Shown: positions 12,132 to 26,628, counted from the stretch's first letter. The stretch is 64,000 bases of DNA from Silene latifolia (GCF_048544455.1 NC_133538.1:42407969-42471968); one strand, 5' to 3'. Program-made: numbers and translations. Notes: generated by a model not told the origin, from the sequence alone.

Positions 12132-13539
12132 GATTCCTCTAATTTCAAGGAGGTGACACCATCCATGCCTTCATATGAGCCACTCCCACCTTTTCCCGAG
12201 GGTTTGAAAGATACCAAAAAGAAGGAGCATGACACTGATATTTACGAAACCTTTCGTAAATGCGAGGTAAATATTCCTTTACTTGAGTTGCTTAAGAGTG
12301 TTCCTAGGTACGCAAAGTTTTTAAAAGAACTTTGTACAATTAAAAGAAATCAAAAGGAACGTAGTTTGAAAAAGCGAAAGGGTAAAGGTAGGGAATTTGT
12401 GTCAGCTTTGTTTAAGAGTAAGACCCCTCCCAAATGTAGTGATCCGGGTGTGTTCACTATACCTTGAACTATAGGTGATACACAGTTTGAAAGAGCCATG
12501 TTAGTGTAACACCCCAAGTCCTTGAGAGTAAGGTTGTCCTACATCGGGGAATTGAGGAGGTTGTGATATGTTTATAAGGGATTCCACCCACCACTTAGTA
12601 ATAAGGCCTTGTGCTTTTGGGCTTAAGTGAGGACAAAACGGGCCCAAAGGTGAACATCACATATTTATATGGGGGTGTGTTACGACCGTGGTGGGTCGGG
12701 TTGTTATAAATGGTATCAGAGCGACCTTGCGACCGTGTGGTGAGCCCGTGGTCGGGAGTACCCGGGTCACACACCTAGCGGGGGAGGATTCTAGGCTTGG
12801 CTGCGGTCAAGTGGGAGACACAACAAGGACGTTGTGTTCTTTAAGTGGGGGAGATTGTAACACCCCAAGTCCTTGAGAGTAAGGTTGTCCCACATCGGTG
12901 AATTGAGGAGGTTGTGATATGTTTATAAGGGATTCCACCCACCACTTAGTAACAAGGCCTTGTACTTTTGGGCTTAAGTGAGGACAAAATGGGCCCAAAT
13001 GTGAACATCTCATATTTATGTGGGGGTGTGTGATGACCGTGGTGGGTAGGGTTGTTATAGTTAGATTTAGGGGCGTCAATAAAGTTCTCCCATACCATGT
13101 TTGTGAGTCTCTTAAGCTTGGTCCTTTAAATAGTACTAGGGTGGTAGTCCAACTTGATAATCGGTCTAGTGTTCACCCTAGGGGAGTAGTAGAGAATGTA
13201 ATGGTTAAGGTAGATTAGCTGGTTTTTCTAGCTGATTTCTATGTTTTGGATATGGCACAGGAGATCGATGGAGTCCCAATTTTATTGGGTCGACCATTCT
13301 TAAAAATCACAGGAACCCGAAGTGATGTTCCAAATGGTTCCTTGACTATGGAGTTTAATGGGAGGGTGGTTAAATTTGAAATTAATCCACCTAAATTGAC
13401 TAACTCTGCGGTTTATTCTCTTTGTGATATTGCCACTAACCATAATTCTATGAGAAGCTGGAAGCTACCACTTCCGAGCAAAACTTGTGAAATTTTGCAG
13501 GACATTCTGCCTAAAGTGAAAAGGTGTATCCTTCTATGA
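12132..13539 (+). pseudogene. Broken gag-pro linker and retropepsin-like protease, element C
   Basis: It continues the gag frame after TAA 12129. The linker reaches TGA 12465 within the conserved DPGVFTIP segment at the gag-pro boundary. The protease active-site Asp codon is split by the TRIM at 12505-13059. After it come DLGAS, a one-base frameshift near 13080, TAG 13216, a typical ILLGRPFL segment near 13280 and a final TGA 13537. No polymerase follows. The protease is inactive as it stands. Confidence 0.85.
12505..13059 (+). mobile_element. TRIM (terminal-repeat retrotransposon in miniature)
   Basis: Two 204-bp LTRs (12505-12708 and 12856-13059) start TGTAACACCCC and end GGTTGTTATA, with about 11 differences (5%). 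The 147-bp interior has an iMet primer site TGGTATCAGAGC (12711-12722) and a polypurine tract aagtgggggaga (12843-12854). The target duplication gttag is at 12500-12504 and 13060-13064. The 'gtcc(c/t)acatcgg' stretch is common in plant TRIMs. It has no coding capacity. Confidence 0.95.
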
Positions 13540-13805
13540 GAGAATCTTAAAGATGCCGAGGATGGTAAAAGAAAGGGTAAGACTTGGTTTGATAAACTAA
13601 TTCGCCGGAAGGGCTCCGGTAAAGCAACACAAGTCATATATATCAAATCAAGTAGTGCTCACCCTGTTCCATTGGTAAGGTAACTTTCAAGACTCTTACT
13701 TAAGTCAGGTGGTTTACCACTCCGCGAGAGGTCGAGCCAACGACGTTAAACAACAGTGCTTCTGGGAGGCAACTCATAAATTTATGTGTGCAATTTTTGC
13801 AAAAG

Positions 13806-13845
<40 letters not shown>
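13806..13845 (+). repeat. Poly-A run of 40 bases
   Basis: Uninterrupted A run inside element C's 3' UTR. It is likely to vary in length and is a possible assembly weak point. Confidence 0.95.
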
Positions 13846-13848
<3 letters not shown>

Positions 13849-14506
13849 ATCGGAACAGCCTTGATTTATGGTGTTTGGCAACATAAGAAGAGAGACATAC
13901 AAGGTTGGTTGGGTAGGTCAGTGGCTAAGGTGTGGAGAAACCGTGGTGCGTTGTTGTGGGCACCATGCTAATACGGTTGGATGGATTGTTGATTTGGTGT
14001 AGAGGAGATTAGGATTGACCATGTGGGCTCGGAATTGTAGAACTATTTTATTTATGTGCAATTTGTTGCTGGCACATATGTTTTTAGAGCTACTTGGTCA
14101 TCTGTTAGGATCGGAGTTATAAGGGGCGTTAGTCTTCTTTGGTTACTCTTGTCTTTTGTTGGCCTTATTGTTATTGTACTTTATGGAGGATGCTAATGGC
14201 CAAGTGAGGGGAGGTGGTATGGTGTGTGGATTACTCTGTTCCATGGGGTGTTGAGGATTTACATGTCTATTGAATCGTCTGGCATTTTCTCCATTGAGGT
14301 TTGTTCTCCTTTTCCCTTTATTGTGTCCTTGCAACATTGAGGACAATGTTTCATTCAAGTGTGGGGAGGGAGAATCGTTCCGATTTGTACACCTTTGTAA
14401 TTGTGTGTTGTGTTTATTTCAGTTATTTATTTCAGCAAAAAAAAATTGAAATGGAAAAAAAAGAAAAGGATGAAAAAATAAAAAGAAAGAAAAGAATCCC
14501 GGCTAG

Positions 14507-14690
14507 GTGAAAACCCGAATAGGGCGCCTAGGCAAGATTGGGATGTGGCCGAGGATGGAGTGAAAACCTGAAAGGGCACTCTAGGTAAAATGAAGAAATG
14601 AGTTGCGTGCCACTAAGAGTAGAGTGAGGTTGAAAAAAAAGATAAGCTAGAGTGAAAACCCGCAAGGGCGGGCGCTCTAGGCAAAATGAG
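14507..14690 (+). repeat. Three imperfect copies of GTGAAAACCCG...GGGCGC..TAGGCAA
   Basis: Copies begin near 14508, 14560 and 14652. Each pairs GTGAAAACC with a following CTAGG(C/T)AA(A/G)A segment. Their function is unknown. Confidence 0.8.
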
Positions 14691-14870
14691 AGATTTAGGT
14701 TAAAAGAAAAAAAATCTTCCAATGCTATTTTATCTCCATTTGGTATGTTGAATACCTTCTTACAAGAGTTTCATTGTAAGTCTTTTTAGCTTTCATACGC
14801 TTCTGTGGATCGCTGTTGGTATGAGCATGTAATGAGTCCTTTGAGTTTACTCGAGGACGAGTAAAGATCT

Positions 14871-14884
14871 AAGTGTGGGGAAGT
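14871..14884 (+). other. Polypurine tract of element C
   Basis: AAGTGTGGGGAAGT directly before the 3' LTR, preceded by the 'actcgaggacgagtaaag' stretch shared by N3 and D. Confidence 0.85.
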
Positions 14885-16342
<1,458 letters not shown>

Positions 16343-16388
16343 ATAGTGAAAGAGTAGCTTGGAAAAACCACCCTAAAACGGCCTCTAA

Positions 16389-16541
16389 ATGCCTTTGTTT
16401 TCTCCTTTTGTAGAGGATATACCTTTTACTTCGGCGCAAGATCCCATGGATGTAGACTTCGATCCTCGCTTGGCTCTTGTGGTTCTCACGGGAGTTGTAG
16501 AGGAGGTCGAGGAAGAGGAAAAGGTGCCTAGGAGAACCAAG
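16389..16541 (+). pseudogene. Candidate first exon of a broken PMD-like gene
   Basis: ATG at 16389 opens about 51 codons, beginning MPLFSPFVEDIPFTSAQDP, with an acidic stretch VEEVEEEEK. The frame then runs into the N1 LTR and stops. The ORF is short but looks coding. A PMD-like gene resumes on the same strand at 57135, right after the N1 3' LTR, so this may be its start. It has no domain of its own; the link is inference. Element C sits about 200 bases upstream. Confidence 0.35.
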
Positions 16542-18738
16542 GTGTTTTTGATATGAGTCCGTGGATTGGCTATTAATGAGATGGTTTAATGCACTTCTCG
16601 GACATGAAAAATGATTTCAAAAATGGTTTTCTAACTTCATTTGCATTAAAATAACACTATTTAGAGTTAAAACCGTCTTTGGACCCAAAACCGACTCAGA
16701 AACCCGTAACTCGAGTCAATCTGAGTTAACCCGAGTCAACCTGAGTCTTTAATGTCGAAAATAATGCCATGAATGGTTTAATCTTGCCATTTGAATTTAA
16801 ATGACACTTACTAGAGTCTAAACCGACACCGGGCCAAAAACCGACTTAGAATTCAAATCCTGACTCAACATGGATCAAACCCGAGTCAAGCACAAAATGC
16901 CTACCCCAAATATCATCTTATTAGATACCCATATTTTTACACGACATCTTATTTGATTACCACAAATCAAACCAACCAAACAATGGATAGAGCAAAGGTC
17001 ACGTCCAAATTGAAAAGGACAGTACACCCCTTTGTATCACTAGGTGGCTCGCGCCTCTTTAGGCGTCCTCCTTAGCCTCCAAGCAAACTCAACCGACTTA
17101 CCACCCCATATTTATCTATAAATACCCACCTTCACACCCCATAATCTTCACGCGAGCGTCCGCCCCCTCACCTCTCCCTTAAACTTCTAGACTCGACTTC
17201 CTAAGTCAAAAAATCGACACGTGTTTTCGACCTATCGATCGAAAATACAAGCCTTACACATTTTGTTTGGTACCGTCGCCGTGCATTCGACCGACCCATT
17301 CGACCAACTCAACATTAATCAACATGTTTTTCAACAACATATTTTCAACTCATTTTCACACCCTTTTCTTTTACTTTGCATTTTTCTCACTTATGTACAC
17401 TTGCAAACATATTAGTCATAATTCATAATCATCCTTGGTTCCTTATACCATGTCGGTTTAGTCCGAGTACGATGACAAACTTGACTAATTACAAAGAAAT
17501 GAACTTAACATATTAGTTCATATCAAACATTTTAGTTTTACTTTTATTTCATTTTATTTTTATCCTTATCTTGACCACATCATATGTCATCCTTGGTTAA
17601 AATAAATACCATGTCGATTTAATTCGAATACGGTTATAAAACGGTTAAGCACATACATTTTACATTTTTATTTGTAAACTATGCTTTTCAAACTTGCAAA
17701 TCCGACAACGAGTATTACTAAGTTAATAATAATTATTCCGAGTCTTGCAAATCATTTTATCACAAATATGATTTTAAACAACCTTGTTAACAACCAGGAG
17801 ACGCCCCTTGGGTCGTCGTCTAACTCGCGCCCCAAAAGACTGTCTGTTTTCATATTTTAAAAGCCTGGTCAGGCCTTGTTCCCTCGCCTAATGGCTCGCG
17901 CCCCAATGGGGCTGCCTGGCACTGTTCTGACTCGTTTTGGCATTTGTCTAGGACGATCCCAACTACGGTTAGTCCGAATACATGAGGGATCAGATTGACA
18001 ACCTTGGGTTTTTACACTTTGTCATTTGACACACTTTTTCAAATAAATGGATCGTGTTAAGCATCCTAACCCGAATTTAGTAAATGTATGTTTAATTTCC
18101 GTTTTATATGCAAATCAACCCTTAAATCCAACTTTGACATCAGTTTCATGATATGTGGATAAACAAACTGACTTAGAAAATCTTCACATGTTAGGTTAAG
18201 ACTTTTGGATGCGCATTCATGCATTTAAACCATTTTATCAACTTTTGCACTTAAACAACCACTATCGATCATTAGAGGCCGCTAACGCGGGCGGGATTGA
18301 GTGTCCGATTAAAAGGCTTCCCAATATGTACCCTCACCCCTTACTCAAAACCTTTGGATAGTAGATGGCCTTATCCAGGGCGTACGAGAGTCATTTTAGC
18401 GATTGGATGCTAAAGGGGGACAAGTCCTTATCTTTAGTACCTATGACGAGCACCGCTTTTTGTCTTGATTGACTTTGGTATAAAGTGGATTCGAACGGTT
18501 TCCAAGCATCCCATAATTGCTTGTGGCGACTCCGAACATCTCTACATCGTTTCGAGACCCTTGCCGAGACGAAACCGACCGATCTAAAACGATCCGTTCG
18601 AAAGATTCTCTACGCCACCGAGCGTGGCTTTCAAAATACCGCTGCATGTCCACGGATTGGCTTGGCATGCAGGTGGCCCGTGTCTACAGGCTGGTAGGTG
18701 GCCCACGTCCACAGACCGGCAGGTGGCCTATGTCCACA
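16542..18738 (+). mobile_element. N1 5' LTR, truncated at its start
   Basis: Collinear with 54446-57134 from 'gtgtttttgatatg' onward and ends ...TATGTCCACA. It lacks the TGTAGATACCC start. It also lacks about 490 bases present in the 3' LTR (about 55262-55755). It includes three ~26-bp repeats of 'aggtggcccacgtccacag' type at its end (18670-18738). Confidence 0.88.
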
Positions 18739-18741
18739 GTT

Positions 18742-18759
18742 TGGCGACTCTACTGGGGA
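18742..18759 (+). other. Primer-binding site, tRNA-Arg type (Tat/Ogre signature)
   Basis: TGGCGACTCTACTGGGGA, three bases after the LTR end; this site is characteristic of Tat/Ogre-lineage elements. Confidence 0.88.
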
Positions 18760-20913
18760 AAACTAGGACATAAGTCGGGTTCCTTGTCTGGGCCCACAAC
18801 CTAACCTTTATCGACCAATTGGCTCGTCCCGTTGGCGTGAATTTTCTCATCCCCGCATTTCGAATCCCGATTGCGTCAAGCATACCGTTGACGTTACACA
18901 TTTCTGTTACGTCAAAGAGCTTTTATTTCCTTCGTTCACGAGGCTAGGGAACCCTCCTTACACATTTTGTTTGGATTGGTATCTCTCTCAAAAATCGGTG
19001 TTTAATCTCTTGGTGTGTAACGCACCCTTTTAAGCCAAAACCCATGTCAGCATTATGCATAATATAATGAACTGTGAGTGCTTATTGATATGTGATCATA
19101 AGTCCTTCCATGTCATTTCCAAACTTTCAAAACACCTTTTTGCTCCGTTATAATGGCCATTTCAAACCTCGGTCTTTCGTTTACCGTTTCAAACCTTTTC
19201 TATGCCATCGTAATGACGATTTGCAAACCCGGTTTTACAACCATTCCAAAACAACCTTTTACGCCGTTATAATGGCCATTTCAAACCTCGGTCTTTTGCC
19301 GACCGTTGCATAATTCACCTTTTATGCCAACGTAATAACGATTTCAAAACCCGGTTTTTATAACCGTTTCAAAACCCTTTTTGCGCCGTTATAATGGCCG
19401 TTTCAAATCTCGGTCTCTCACCGACCGTTGCCTTCTCAAAGCGCCCCTTTATGTTGTCGTAATGATGAATTATACTCTCGAATTTTCAAAATTCGAAATC
19501 AATTTTCAAACAAAAATGTTTTTCAAGCCGTCGTAATGACGATTTCAACCCGTACAATTTTCTTAATTTCAAATCTCGTTTTCAAAACCAAATTTTAGCT
19601 TTTCTAAGCCGTCGTAATGACAAATTCAATACTCACAATTTCCAATTCCAAATGTTTGAAATCCAATTTAACCGTTTTCAGATTTCAAATCCAATTTCAA
19701 TTCATTTGAAAATAAATTTAACCGTTTTCAAATTTCAATTCAAAATCAAATCTTTGAAAACCAATTTAACCGTTTTCAGATTTCAAATCCAATTTCAAAT
19801 CATTTGAAAACAAATTTAACCGTTTTCAAAAATCAATTCAAAATCAAATCTTTGAAAACCAATTTAACCGTGTTCAGATTTCAAATCCAATTTCAAATCA
19901 TTTGAAAACAAATTTAACCGTATTCAAAATTCAATCCAAAATCAAATCTTTTGAAAACCAATTTAACTGTTTTCAAATTTCAAACCAAAACTCAATCATT
20001 TCGAAGCAAATTCAACCATTTTGAAATTTCAATTCAATTTTAAATCGCTTGAAAACAAATTTAACTGTTTTTGTATTTTCAATCCATTTCAAATCGTGTG
20101 AAAACAAATTTAACCATTTTCAAATTTTCAACACAATTTCAAATTCTTTGAAAACAAATTTAACTGTGTTCATGGGCATTGTGATGACGATTCCAAATTC
20201 TTCGATTCTCGATTTTCGAATCTGTGATTCTGAAATTCGAAACCCGTCTTTGAAAATAACGCACCGTTTTCTAAGCCGTCGCAACCCCCGATTATTTCAA
20301 ACCCGTCTTCCGAAAATGAACTCAACTTTTTCGAAAGAAAGCTCTAAGAAAACCCCGCCTTTTTGAAAATTTCTATTTTCGAAAATCCTTTTTAAATAAT
20401 GACAACAAACATATCAGTCCACCTTTCCGATTCAGCCTCGAGTCGATTAGAGTCCAGTTGATTTCAAGTGAAGTCGTCTAGATAACGTCGAGTATCCGCC
20501 AAAGTTAGTCCTACCTTCTGGTCTAGGTCGTGTCGCCTAATTGTCAAGACATCTTTAATGGTGTTATCAGAGTTAAAACCTCTCGGGTATTAAACCCGTC
20601 TTTCCCCTACATTACGGGTCAAAGGTCAAGCCTGTATATGCGTCTCGTCCAACGGTGTCACCCCGTCAACAAACCTCCAAATCCCGACAGAAGTCGGCTG
20701 TCTAGGCATCAATATGCCAAAGGCGACACTCGAGTCTAAGTTCAATATCTTGAACCCTGAGTTCGAACACAAGAGGTCATTCACGATCTTTAATGAACTC
20801 ATAACCTAGTCACACCATTGCGTCTTCACGACAAAACTACCTTTTGTACATATGTGTTGTACTTGCCTTTGTTCGTGCAATCCCTTGCCAAGACAAGTTA
20901 TAACGCCTATTGT
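18760..20913 (+). repeat. N1 leader with two tandem repeat families
   Basis: 19126-19640 holds degenerate ~130-bp units of the type 'gccgttataatggccatttcaa' and 'gtcgtaatgacgatttcaaa'. 19670-20170 holds a ~90-bp unit (two ~46-bp halves) around 'aatttaaccgttttcaaa', about six times. Such arrays are common in Tat/Ogre untranslated regions. No convincing coding is seen before about 20914. Confidence 0.75.
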
Positions 20914-21960
20914 ATGTCAATTAGGAATCCCTTGGGTGCCATCGATCATCAACAAGAAACTCAAGAAGCCGATCAATCTGCGTCGGCCATGACTTCTGCC
21001 GAAATCAGCAACGTGGTCCTTCGACTCCTAGCTACTGTGAAAAACTTGAGCACTCGTCTCTCCCAAGTTGAGGACAAAATGATAACCGAGAATTTTCCCT
21101 CTTTTGATATTGAGAAAAGGGTTAAGCTCCTTGAAAGCCGACTACTTGCCAACAACAAAACCAACCCTAGTTGAAAGGCTACCAAAACCACTAAAGCCAA
21201 TTCCTTAGGTGCTCCCCCAACCAAGACCAGGAGACATCATAGGTCCTTCCCTGATTTGTGTATGCCTTATGCCACAGCCTTAGAAAGGCTAATCTCCAAA
21301 GGAAAGCTTAAATCGATTGGTCCAACTTCGGACCCTCTAGCAAACAAGCGATGATGTAGATGGGACGAAAAACTGTTTTGTCAATATCAGCAAGGTCGCG
21401 GACATGACACTGAAATGTGTCTCCCCCTAAAAGGCGTCATCCTTTATATGATCGAAAAAGGAAAATTACCACTACCTCCCTCAGCAAATGACAAGAACAA
21501 CCATCCTGAAAACCCTATTGGACACATTCAGGAATCTTCCCTAGACTGTTCTCATCTCATCTCTCCTGAAGATGAGAAAATTCATGCAATTGACGAAGAT
21601 GGCATACAAAGCGCTATAATGATGCCTCCATCTCTATCAGTAACATATTCTCAAAGCTGCAAATGGCTATCGATGATTTGAACACCCAGGTAGCTAATTT
21701 GGAGAAAAGGTTGAGTAATACCGAAAATAAACCTGACCACCAAGGAGAAAACCAACCCTTTGTTCACCAACCAATGAGTGATGAAAATGAGGAATTGTCC
21801 GATGGTTCGCACACCCATGAACCCACCAAAAAAGAACATGAAATCGCCTCACCAAAATCCCTTTCAAAATACCAAGCAACATCCCAAAAACTTCCCATTG
21901 ACAATGACCAAATCATGTTTCCGCCCAGGATCGACAAAAACAAACACAAAACCACAAAAA
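20914..21960 (+). pseudogene. gag: N1 Tat/Ogre-like Gag, 5' portion (decayed)
   Basis: ATG 20914 opens a frame with a coiled-coil-like stretch (VKNLSTRLSQVEDKM) to a TGA at 21172. Further on, in other frames, come the Tat gag module ATALERLISKGKLKSIGPTS and FCQYQQGRGHDTEMC (21280-21420) and a hydrophilic coiled region (21663-21960). Stops and frameshifts separate these pieces. N2 interrupts at 21962, and gag resumes at 49333. Confidence 0.75.
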
Positions 21961-21961
21961 T

Positions 21962-23298
21962 TGTAATACCCGTCCTTTTAAGGACCCGTTGACTGACGTT
22001 GACCGACCTTAGTGACATGTATTAATGTTTAAGGAAACCTTACGAGCGTTGCCTTATGACGTAGCAAGCTTTGTGTGTGTGGTACTCGATCTAGTCGAGG
22101 CCACTCGATCGAGTAGCCTTGAGGCTCGATTGAGTAGAGGCCACTCGATCGAGTAAGTTAGTTACTCGATCGAGTAGCGTCTTTTCAGCGGGGATTTATA
22201 ATCGTGTTTTGGTAGAATCGCAAATCATTTTCGCCTCTTCCTAAAAACCTAAAAGTCGTCTCTCCTTCTTCCCTTGATCCTAGTTTCTTCCATGGAAGCC
22301 TTTGAGGATGCTTGTGCCGTAGGGATACGTTGCTTGGGTCGGATAGCTGCCTTGATGCCGGTATGCTATGCGTAGGTATGTCATCGTCATCGTCTTTGTC
22401 GTTGTCGTTTTCAGTAAGGGTTGTAGTGGTTGTGATGGGTTGTTGCACTGTTTGTAAAGGTGTATTTCTTGCTTGGGTGATGTCGTGTGATTGATCTTAG
22501 AATCGCTGCGGTTGGCTAAAGGTAGGTTCGCCTACTCAGTTTCGGTCGGTTGTCTAGTGTGTCATTTGTTGTGTTTTTTGTCGCTTCGGTATGATTGGAT
22601 TGTTTGTGGTATTGGTTGTAGTGATTATGACGGTTGTTGGTTTATATTGTTGATTGTTGATGTATAACTGTCGGTGATATTCGGGGCGCATCCCTGGCTG
22701 AGTGGAGTCACTTGAGGGAGTGGCTTCATGCCCTTGATAAGCCCTCTGTGGAACCCGCCACAGGAGGGGATGTTCACATTAATGGTCATGGGTTTATCGC
22801 TCGGTATGATGAGTGGGGATTTGGTGGGTACGGCTGCGGTCCCCCCAGTGGCAGGGCTGCTCCAGTGGACAGTCGGTGACGGTGATTGTTTGGAGTAGTT
22901 GTGGCTTGTAAGTGTGCTTGGTTGTGTCTGTAGTATGTTGGTTGTTGATGTTGTGTCATACTTCAGCTACTGACCTTGTGTGGTTTGTCTTCTTGTTGTT
23001 TCTGTTGTGTCTACTGTGATCCATTATGGTGAGCAGTCGATCTTACAGGTGATGTCTTGGAAGTTAGCTGGAGTCTTGGCAGAGATGGGTCATTCACAAG
23101 TTACGACAAAGATATTTCACATAAGGGTGTTGAGTTATATCTTTTGTATCAGTAGTTTTGGTTCAATCACTTGTAATAAACTATAAATGTTATTTTATCG
23201 ACTTTTGATGACTGCTTTCCTCGGGAAACCGAGATGGTAATGCCTTTATATGCTAGGAAAGGTCTTGCTAAGGCTCCTTGGTATATGGGGGTGTTACA
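21962..23298 (+). mobile_element. N2 5' LTR
   Basis: Contains palindrome cluster 22080-22178, a weak TATA-like ttataa at 22196 and a long 3' part shared with the reverse LTR at 2560-3357. A hand comparison of its first ~300 bases with the 3' LTR gives roughly 6% divergence. Confidence 0.92.
22080..22178. repeat. TCGATCGA palindrome cluster 4 (N2 5' LTR)
   Basis: Three exact octamers in ACTCGATCGAGT form and two degenerate copies, ending about 18 bases before ttataa. Confidence 0.88.
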
Positions 23299-23301
23299 AA
23301 G

Positions 23302-23313
23302 TGGTATCAGAGC
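23302..23313 (+). other. Primer-binding site, initiator Met tRNA (N2)
   Basis: TGGTATCAGAGC, three bases after the LTR end ...GTGTTACA. Confidence 0.95.
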
Positions 23314-23884
23314 CGATTTTGGAACCTGTAACAAATTCATGGCCCCATTATGCATAAGCCAGTCACTGGTTAAGGGAGTAGGGATTCGGGAATTATGTGC
23401 CTTATATAGTCTATGGTTACGATAGAAAAGTGTGTGATAAAGTTATGGTAATGCTAGCATCCGTGTGGTGAGAACTGTCAAATCTTGTGGTTGAATAGAG
23501 ATGGTGAATCGTTTGCAATATGCGTTAGTGTGTGTGGAATGTGGTGATAGTAGTGTTTGTTCGAAATAGATGGTATTAGTAATTGATATAGAAGCTTGTG
23601 AGTCTTGTGTGTGGTAGTAACGTTGATGATTGGCAAGTTGTAAATTGTGTAGGGGTCATTAAGATGGTAGTGGAGCAAATGTGATAGATGAATGGTTGAA
23701 TGCTTCTGCAATATGGCTTAATTAGGTTGAGAAAGTTGTTTGTCAATTGTTGTGATAAGTTAGTCAATAGTAAACTTGGATGATAAATGAAAGTTGAATG
23801 ATAGGTGAATGCCTAGATTGATGTGATTAATAGTTATAATATCAAAGTTACAAATGCATGTTTAGGAATCGTCTTGTTGAGGTC
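23314..23884 (+). other. N2 leader, non-coding
   Basis: No gag is recognised; the leader continues at 43377 after N3. Ends with aggtc, partner of aggtt at 43372. Confidence 0.75.
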
Positions 23885-25306
23885 TGATACGTGCATTTTG
23901 CATAGTCTTTTTAGCCTATTTTTGCACGTATTTCCTTGTACTTTTGTACTGTTTATATTGCTTTTTGCCCCGAATTGGCTACTTTGGTTTGTCTTGTCTA
24001 TTTTGCAGGGATGAACGTGAAAGTAGTAGAATCGTACCATTTTCGTCCTATTTTGCATGCATTTTGAGGACACGGGATTTTTCAGAGGGAGATATTGCAT
24101 TGGGATGCGTGAAGGAACGGTCTACGAAGTAGTCGGCTACGAGTTGGAGCTGTTTTAGAGGAATAACACTCGATCAAGGACATTTATTAGTCGATCGAGT
24201 GGTTTTAGTGGCTTTGGAGGTCGATCGAGCAGTCTATTTTACTCGATCAACAATGTTGGAAATAGAGGTTACTCGATCGAGCAGTATTTCTACTCGATCG
24301 AGTGGATTGCTTGAAGAAGTACTCGATCGAGCTGTTCCAAACTGCTCGATCGAGTGGTTTGGTATCTCACGGGCCTTAATTAGTCCATGTTACCTATTCA
24401 AGTTTATGGACTTAGCTAATTTCTATTTACACGCATAATAATTAGGTCATTAGCATCTATCTTTTCATCTATCATTTTTACACTACTCTTGAACGCTGCT
24501 TCTCTCCCTTCACTGTAACTTTTGCTTCCGGGGTTATTTTGCTTGGATCTTGTGTTCATTACGCCGGAATTCTCGCGATTGTAATCTCTTACTCTCATTT
24601 ATTCTTTATCTATTATTCGTTTGCTTTGATTCTCTTGTTTAGTTATCTTAATTTCTGCCCTAATCTCTTTTATGCGATTTAATTATTATTTCAATATGTT
24701 TGCCATTAGTTCATTCATAATTATTAGTCTTGACAATATTAATAATATGAGTAGCTAATTTATTTCATGTTGGGATTAGGGGATCTATGGTAGAAATGTG
24801 ACGATGTAGTGAATAGGTTAGATGAATTATTTGTGAGACTTTGTCCCCATGGCAATTTAACTGTATTTATCGACTTAGTTGAGTGCACGCTTCTAAGTTA
24901 CCCTTTAATCTGGTTAAATTTATTCCTGGATCGGAAGATTGGACTAAATAGACCTGCAATGAACAGTAGACGACCCTGACGAGGACGGAAGTTAAGTTGG
25001 TGGAAATCTAGGATAGAAAGTGGACCGAAAGGACCTTTCAATATCCGTCTCGCAGTAATTCATCTAAACTATTTGCAGTTGAGTCATTAGGCTACCATAG
25101 TGAACCGAAATCCCGACATGTTCCTTCTTTATTGATCATCTTTATTATAATTTCTTGCTTTTACTGCTCTTTCTTTACTACTCTTTCCTTTAAGCCTTTA
25201 TTTAGTTTCGAAACCAAATTACAACCCCCCATTTGTGACGAAATAGATGGACCTTTTACAGATATCTTGCCTCCTTGTGGAGATCGACCTGACTTCCCTA
25301 GCTATA
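23885..25306 (+). mobile_element. N3 5' LTR, main part
   Basis: Interrupted by N4 48 bases before its end; the remainder is at 34144-34191. Roughly 3-4% divergent from the 3' LTR over the first 500 bases by hand comparison. Confidence 0.93.
24167..24357. repeat. TCGATCGA palindrome cluster 5 (N3 5' LTR)
   Basis: Six exact octamers plus degenerate copies (such as actcgatcaa), with flanks varying between AC/GT and GC/GT. Confidence 0.9.
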
Positions 25307-26628
25307 TGTTGGGAAATGTGTCCTTAACAATAGTGCGATCACATGATTTAAATATCATTATTAAATCTCATTTCAAGAATACGGAAGGGATGATACATAA
25401 TATATAGTCAACTGGTCCACACATATCGGTAATGATTGGCTGGCTAGAGTTTGACATTACTGTCGTGCGACGGTGGTGATCAGTTGATCCCTTGAGGTCA
25501 CACCTAAAGGACGATTTCCTTAATTGAAAAGGTTAATTAATTGTATACCGATACAGATTAATTAATTCCTTAAAATTGAACAATTTTTATTATAAGAGAG
25601 AAAAGTGACATCTTATTATAATGTGATTAAATGAGATTTTATTTAGTAATTTAAGAAGTTATATTACTAATATTAATCAGTGTCTGCGAAACACGCGAGA
25701 TGAGAATGATAAGGTAGTTATAATTATAAGATATTGTGAATTATACTAACTGGTAATTAAATGACCATTTTATGAGAAAGTAATTTTATATTACTAGTCA
25801 ATTTGTTAAATATGATTTATTTCATTTGTAAATGATATTTAATTTGTTAAATATGCATTTTAAATTAAAACATGACATCAAATATGTCACATGTCACATG
25901 ACATACAATTGTACAATTGACAAAAATAAAATGGACTCCATATTACACTATGTAAACCGAAAATTGGTGGACTATATGAGAAGTTTTGTCTTTTCCATTT
26001 GTCTTATTCATTTGTCCATAAGACTTGATAGTGACATGACAATGCAAAAGACTTACACCTAGTTGTCTTGTGAAGACAAAAAGAAAAATAATGATGGTCT
26101 ATAATGGGAGAGGCCAACCAGTTTTGTGTAGTAAAAGAGTGAATATTATTCTCTTAATTTTTACTCATAATTCATTCTAAAAAAACACATGCAAAAGGTT
26201 CATGTATATTTTCTCTCTTCTCTCTCTTTAATCTTCATCAAAAAGATGAGATTTTAATTCAAATTGTTCATGGAAGATTACTAAAATTATTAATGTAATA
26301 TATGAGTATTAGTAATCAATTTTAAGGTAAACCACAATATAAATATCTAGTACATATTAGTTTGTGGGTTTGAGGGATAGTCTTGGGTGCAACTAATTGA
26401 AGGGCTTCTATTTTGAGGTCATGTATGTTCATCCAATATGGAAAGCTCAAGAACTAACAAGAAGGAGATCTTGTTGGTGCCCAATATGACCAAAATTCAT
26501 ATGGTGAGAAAATGTTTTCTTATCTTCTTTTATTTTAGTTTGCATGCATAAGATCATTTATTAATTTTATGACAAATTAAAATAAAACATATATGAATAT
26601 GTTAGTATAGAGATCTACTTTTTCTTCA
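25307..26628 (+). mobile_element. N4 5' LTR
   Basis: 1322 bases, followed after two bases by cggtatcaagagcc, a slightly altered initiator Met tRNA primer site (26631-26644). Its 76-codon ORF, duplicated in the 3' LTR, is LTR sequence, not a gene. Confidence 0.95.

Larger units (their letters stand above)
13540..14884 (+). other. 3' UTR of element C
   Basis: It has a 40-base poly-A run (13806-13845), the Athila-typical 'cttctgggaggcaactcat' (13761), an A-rich tract (14437-14500), a triplicated motif and finally a polypurine tract. No pol domain is visible in any frame. Confidence 0.8.

Noticed and set aside
12505..12708. TRIM as a Cassandra element with a 5S-like promoter
   Set aside because: I see no 5S rRNA-like promoter boxes in the 204-bp LTR.
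22185..22448. Minus-strand ORF with Thr and Asp runs in the N2 LTR
   Set aside because: Composed of LTR repeats (cgtcatcgtcatcg); no coding support.
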